The translations under genes and the position numbers were made by a program. From Pseudomonas sp. ML2-2023-3 (GTDB taxonomy: Bacteria; Pseudomonadota; Gammaproteobacteria; Pseudomonadales; Pseudomonadaceae), in assembly GCF_037055275.1 (NCBI RefSeq), contig NZ_CP146343.1:4312501-4376500 (forward strand): a stretch of 64,000 bases of DNA, read 5' to 3'. The notes under the pieces were generated by a model. That model saw nothing but the letters and a program-made list of their open reading frames with translations, was not told where the DNA came from and did no database searches. This document shows, one piece after another, positions 61,461 to 64,000 of this stretch. Position 1 is the first letter of the stretch. Every line of letters begins with the position of its first letter.

Positions 61461-62147
61461 ATGAAACGTTTTGTTTTGCTCGACACCACTCCGATCCCCG
61501 AAAACGGCGGCGCCTTGTGCCTGTTCGAGTATGGCGAAGACTTCGTGATCAAGATTCAGGGCGGCGACGGCGGCCAACTGATGAACACGCGCATGCACGG
61601 CTCCGAAGACGCGCTGGCCGAGATCCCTTGCCGCAAAGTCGCTGGCCGCCCGCAGTCGCGGGTACTGATCGGCGGTCTGGGCATGGGGTTCACTTTGGCT
61701 TCGGCACTCAAGCATTTGGGCAAGACTGCCGAAGTGGTGGTCGCCGAACTCGTGCCAGGCGTAGTGGAGTGGAATCGCGGACCGTTGGGCGAAAAATCGG
61801 GCAACCCCCTGCAAGACCCGCGTACCGTGATCCGCATGGAAGACGTGGCCAAGGTGCTGCAAGCCGAGCCCAACGGGTTTGATGCGATCATGCTCGACGT
61901 CGACAACGGCCCCGAAGGCCTGACTCAAAAAGCCAATAGCTGGCTGTATTCGGCGGGTGGCCTGAGTGCTTGCGCCAAGGCCTTGCGCCCAAAAGGCGTC
62001 CTGGCGGTATGGTCTGCCAGTGCCGACAAACAGTTTTCGGACAAGCTGCGCAAAGCCGGATTCAAGGCTGAAGAAGTCCAGGTGTTTGCCCACGGCAACA
62101 AGGGCACCCGACACACCATCTGGATTGCAGAAAAAATCAAAGGCTGA
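61461..62147 (+). CDS. Spermidine-synthase-like methyltransferase
   Basis: A 228-residue Rossmann protein. SRVLIGGLGMGFTLASALKH is the nucleotide-binding loop (GGLGMG), VVVAELVPGVVEWNRGPLG the acidic strand end, and FDAIMLDVDNGPEGLTQ the DNGPEG motif. It resembles the spermidine synthase fold but lacks the N-terminal strand domain, so it may be an aminopropyl- or methyltransferase of unknown substrate. ATG at 61461 (MKRFVLLDTTPIPENG). Divergent from the proline-rich gene. Confidence 0.82.
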   Translation: MKRFVLLDTTPIPENGGALCLFEYGEDFVIKIQGGDGGQLMNTRMHGSEDALAEIPCRKVAGRPQSRVLIGGLGMGFTLASALKHLGKTAEVVVAELVPGVVEWNRGPLGEKSGNPLQDPRTVIRMEDVAKVLQAEPNGFDAIMLDVDNGPEGLTQKANSWLYSAGGLSACAKALRPKGVLAVWSASADKQFSDKLRKAGFKAEEVQVFAHGNKGTRHTIWIAEKIKG

Positions 62148-62199
62148 TCAACAGCTAAACTTAACGACATAACCGTCATTTGTCTTACAAGGTGAACCC

Positions 62200-62574
62200 A
62201 TGAGTTCGGTGAATCCACCCTCCCACACCGCCAAGCTGGACCGCATTCTGGCTGATGCCCAGCGTGACCGTGAAATGGGCTATCGCGACAAGGCCCTGAA
62301 AATGTACCCCCACGTGTGCGGCCGTTGCACCCGTGAATTTGCCGGCAAGCGCTTGAGCGAGCTGACCGTTCACCACCGCGACCACAACCACGACAATAAC
62401 CCGCAAGACGGCTCCAACTGGGAGTTGCTGTGCCTGTACTGCCATGACAACGAGCACTCGCGCTACACCGACCAGCAGTACTTTGCGGAAGGCTCCACCA
62501 GCAGCCCGAAAATTGCCAAGGCCACCCACAACCCGTTCGCCGCACTGGCCGGTTTGATGAAGAAAGACGAGTAA
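62200..62574 (+). CDS. YajD-type HNH nuclease family protein
   Basis: A 124-residue protein with an HNH motif: CGRCTREF, LTVHHRDHNHDNNPQDGSN and LLCLYCHDNEHSR, in which two CxxC pairs bind zinc. It resembles E. coli YajD. The substrate is unknown. It lies 52 bp after the methyltransferase gene and precedes a composite repeat. Confidence 0.9.
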   Translation: MSSVNPPSHTAKLDRILADAQRDREMGYRDKALKMYPHVCGRCTREFAGKRLSELTVHHRDHNHDNNPQDGSNWELLCLYCHDNEHSRYTDQQYFAEGSTSSPKIAKATHNPFAALAGLMKKDE

Positions 62575-62586
62575 AGCGTTGTTTAA

Positions 62587-62677
62587 GTAGTCGCTGCCGC
62601 AGGCTGCGAAGGGTTGCGGAGCAACCCGTTTTCTTGGAGTCCCCACAGATCCCTTCGCAGCCTGGGGCAGCGACTAC
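62587..62677. repeat. Composite inverted repeat, GTAGTCGCTGCC family, with nested hairpin
   Basis: Arms at 62587-62613 and 62651-62677 are each 27 bases long and pair with one mismatch (GTAGTCGCTGCCGCAGGCTG on the left). Inside lies GGGTTGC-GGA-GCAACCC (62611-62627) followed by GTTTTC, itself terminator-like. It separates yajD from the RNA methyltransferase gene. Confidence 0.85.
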
Positions 62678-62742
62678 AGATAGCAGCCCACCCCGTACCA
62701 ATGCCGTATACTCGCGTCTTTTTTTCGCAAGGGCTCGGGCAA

Positions 62743-63213
62743 GTGGCAAACAAACGGTACAGCTGCATTGGTTTGTATAACCCCAAATCGCCAGAAAACG
62801 TCGGCTCGGTGATGCGTGCGGCTGGTTGCTACAGCGTTGCCTCGGTGTTTTACACCGGCAAGCGTTACGAACGTGCTCGCGACTTTGTCACCGATACCAA
62901 GAAAATCCATCAGGACATCCCGCTGATCGGCATCGACGACCTGAAAAAGATCATCCCGCTGGGCTGCATTCCGGTCGCGGTAGAAATGGTCGAGGGCGCA
63001 CGTTCCTTGCCTGAATACACCCATCCGGACCGGGCGATCTATATTTTCGGCCCCGAGGACGGCTCACTGGGCAAAGACGTGCTGGAATGGTGCGAAGACG
63101 TGATTTACATCCCGACCACTGGCTGCATGAACCTCGCAGCCACGGTCAATGTGGTGCTTTACGACCGACTGGCCAAGGGCAACAACACCCGTTCCGGACC
63201 CAAGTTCGGCTAG
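62743..63213 (+). CDS. SpoU/TrmH family RNA 2'-O-methyltransferase
   Basis: A 156-residue SPOUT enzyme with the trefoil knot motifs AIYIFGPEDGSLGKDVLEW and IPTTGCMNLAATVNVVLYDR, plus NVGSVMRAAGCYSVASVF at the N-terminus. It is about the size of TrmL, the tRNA Cm34/cmnm5Um34 methyltransferase, but the sequence does not settle the target. GTG at 62743 (VANKRYSCIGLYNPKSP) is favoured; an ATG at 62701 is possible. The stop overlaps the convergent AI-2E-family gene by 4 bp. Confidence 0.88.
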   Translation: MANKRYSCIGLYNPKSPENVGSVMRAAGCYSVASVFYTGKRYERARDFVTDTKKIHQDIPLIGIDDLKKIIPLGCIPVAVEMVEGARSLPEYTHPDRAIYIFGPEDGSLGKDVLEWCEDVIYIPTTGCMNLAATVNVVLYDRLAKGNNTRSGPKFG

Positions 63214-64000
63214 ACCTTGCCTTTGTTCTGCTGGCTGGAGCTCCAGTCCACCAGCAGGCTGTAGGCAATGGCAAGCAAGGTCGGACCGATAAACAAGCCG
63301 ATAAAGCCGAAGGCTATCAACCCGCCAAACACACCGAGCAGTACGATCACCAGCGGCAGGTTGCCGCCGCGACTGATCAGGTAAGGCTTGAGCACGTTGT
63401 CGACACCACTGATGATCACGGTGCCCCAGATACCGAGGAAGACCGCCATCCCGTACTCGCCTTTCCAGGCAAGCCAGGCTGTGGCGGGAACCCAGATCAG
63501 CGGCGGCCCCATCGGGATCAGGCTGAGCAGGAACGTTGCCAGCCCCAGCACCAGTGCGCCGGGGACGCCCGCGATCAGGAAGCCGATCAGCGCCAGCAAC
63601 GCCTGGGCTGCAGCGGTACCAATCACACCATTGACCACACGCTGTACGGTGCCCGCCACCAGTTCCTGGTAGTAGTCGGCACGGTCGCCAATCAGTCGCT
63701 CAAGCAGACCATGGACGAAGCTCGCCAGCCGCGGCCCGTCACGGTAGAAAAAGAACACAAAGACAATGCTCAACGTCAGCTCAAGAATGCCGCCGCCAAT
63801 CTGTGCACTTCGGGCCAGGAACCAGTTGCCCACCTGCCCCAGGTAAGGTTTGACTGCCAGGAGCAGCGCAGCGCCCTGCTCGTCAATGGTGTTCCAGATG
63901 CCGACCAGGCGCTCGCCCACGATGGGAATACCGCCCAGCCAGCTCGGAGCGTCGGGCAAGCCTTCGAGCTGAACATCCTTGACGAAGGTTGTGGCATCGC
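63210..64000 (-). CDS. AI-2E/PerM family membrane protein, 3' part
   Basis: 263 codons are visible; the N-terminal part lies beyond the right edge. The fragment has five or six helices, with LELTLSIVFVFFFYRDGPRL, NGVIGTAAAQALLALIGFLIAG, and the closing VLLGVFGGLIAFGFIGLFIGPTLLAIAY, the family's GxxGxxxGP motif. Members (PerM, YdiK) are proposed transporters of small molecules; AI-2 export is not general. Confidence 0.88.
   Translation of the reverse strand, partial: DATTFVKDVQLEGLPDAPSWLGGIPIVGERLVGIWNTIDEQGAALLLAVKPYLGQVGNWFLARSAQIGGGILELTLSIVFVFFFYRDGPRLASFVHGLLERLIGDRADYYQELVAGTVQRVVNGVIGTAAAQALLALIGFLIAGVPGALVLGLATFLLSLIPMGPPLIWVPATAWLAWKGEYGMAVFLGIWGTVIISGVDNVLKPYLISRGGNLPLVIVLLGVFGGLIAFGFIGLFIGPTLLAIAYSLLVDWSSSQQNKGKV

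Noticed and set aside
1..64000. CRISPR arrays, tRNA, rRNA, transposases, integrases and phage genes
   Set aside because: None seen: no regularly spaced direct repeats, no clover-leaf sequences with CCA ends, no recombinase or transposase motifs in any convincing reading frame.

Overview
The window is a stretch of Pseudomonas chromosome, most likely from the fluorescens/fragi side of the genus. Three things point that way. The gene products are typical pseudomonad versions. The gene order follows blocks I know from P. aeruginosa: a scpB-scpA-yciO-rnm-yciB-yciI-cpxR-cpxP-cpxS block with trkH; a plpD-marR-recQ block; a gbuR-gbuA-symporter block; an azoR-LysR-ppiA-ABC block; and an anti-sigma/ECF sigma/KAS III block. 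Finally, the intergenic gaps carry the GTGGGAGCGGGCTTGCTCGCG repeat family typical of Pseudomonas. Locus comparisons are from memory and were not searched. I saw no rRNA, tRNA, prophage, insertion sequence, integrase or CRISPR array. The window looks like core genome with small accessory insertions.

Layout. 1-6.2 kb: chromosome condensation (ScpB/ScpA), a YciO-type protein, RNase AM, YciB, YciI, then a Cpx-type envelope stress system (regulator, Spy/CpxP-like periplasmic protein, sensor kinase). 6.3-12.7 kb: nitroreductase, TrkH potassium channel subunit, AraC regulator, EamA exporter, Rdx-type redox protein, PlpD patatin autotransporter. 12.8-17.5 kb: MarR regulator, RecQ, YecA-type protein, YbaN-type protein, TapT. 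17.5-23 kb: guanidinobutyrase with its LysR regulator and symporter, an unknown secreted protein, an unlisted 41-residue gene behind an Anr-like promoter, and another LysR gene. 23-33.3 kb: transporters, CvfB, a 59-residue protein, TorF-type porin, DEAD-box helicase, mechanosensitive channel, small hydrolase, YigM-like transporter, azoreductase. 33.4-42.8 kb: LysR, PpiA, ABC exporter, AqpZ, FemAB/GNAT-like protein, a Porin_5-like porin behind a Pho-box-like element and a short upstream reading frame, then the anti-sigma/ECF sigma/KAS III cluster. 43-54.4 kb: HrpA, two EamA transporters, an unusual GNAT-like protein, LpxO, CysK, and a MoxR-CoxE pair. 54.5-64 kb: pxpABC (5-oxoproline hydrolysis), two small membrane proteins, a YafJ-type amidotransferase, oligopeptidase B, a proline-rich secreted protein, a spermidine-synthase-like methyltransferase, YajD, a SpoU-type RNA methyltransferase and the start of an AI-2E/PerM-family membrane protein.

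How the genes work together. Several units are self-contained: cpxR-cpxP-cpxS (sense and respond to envelope damage, with GTAAA boxes in front of the cpxP-like gene), gbuR/gbuA/symporter (take up and hydrolyse a guanidino compound), pxpABC (5-oxoproline to glutamate), sigma/anti-sigma/KAS III, and MoxR/CoxE. Most of the rest is housekeeping RNA, DNA and envelope metabolism.

The most interesting items are the small ones. They are the 41-residue gene at 21830-21955 with a near-ideally placed FNR/Anr-type site (probably the counterpart of the P. aeruginosa PA1414/SicX locus), the 59-residue protein at 26843-27022 that shares a short motif with the C-terminal part of SutA, the porin leader with a 26-codon upstream frame abutting a hairpin, and a hairpin placed exactly between the Shine-Dalgarno sequence and start codon of the ABC exporter gene.
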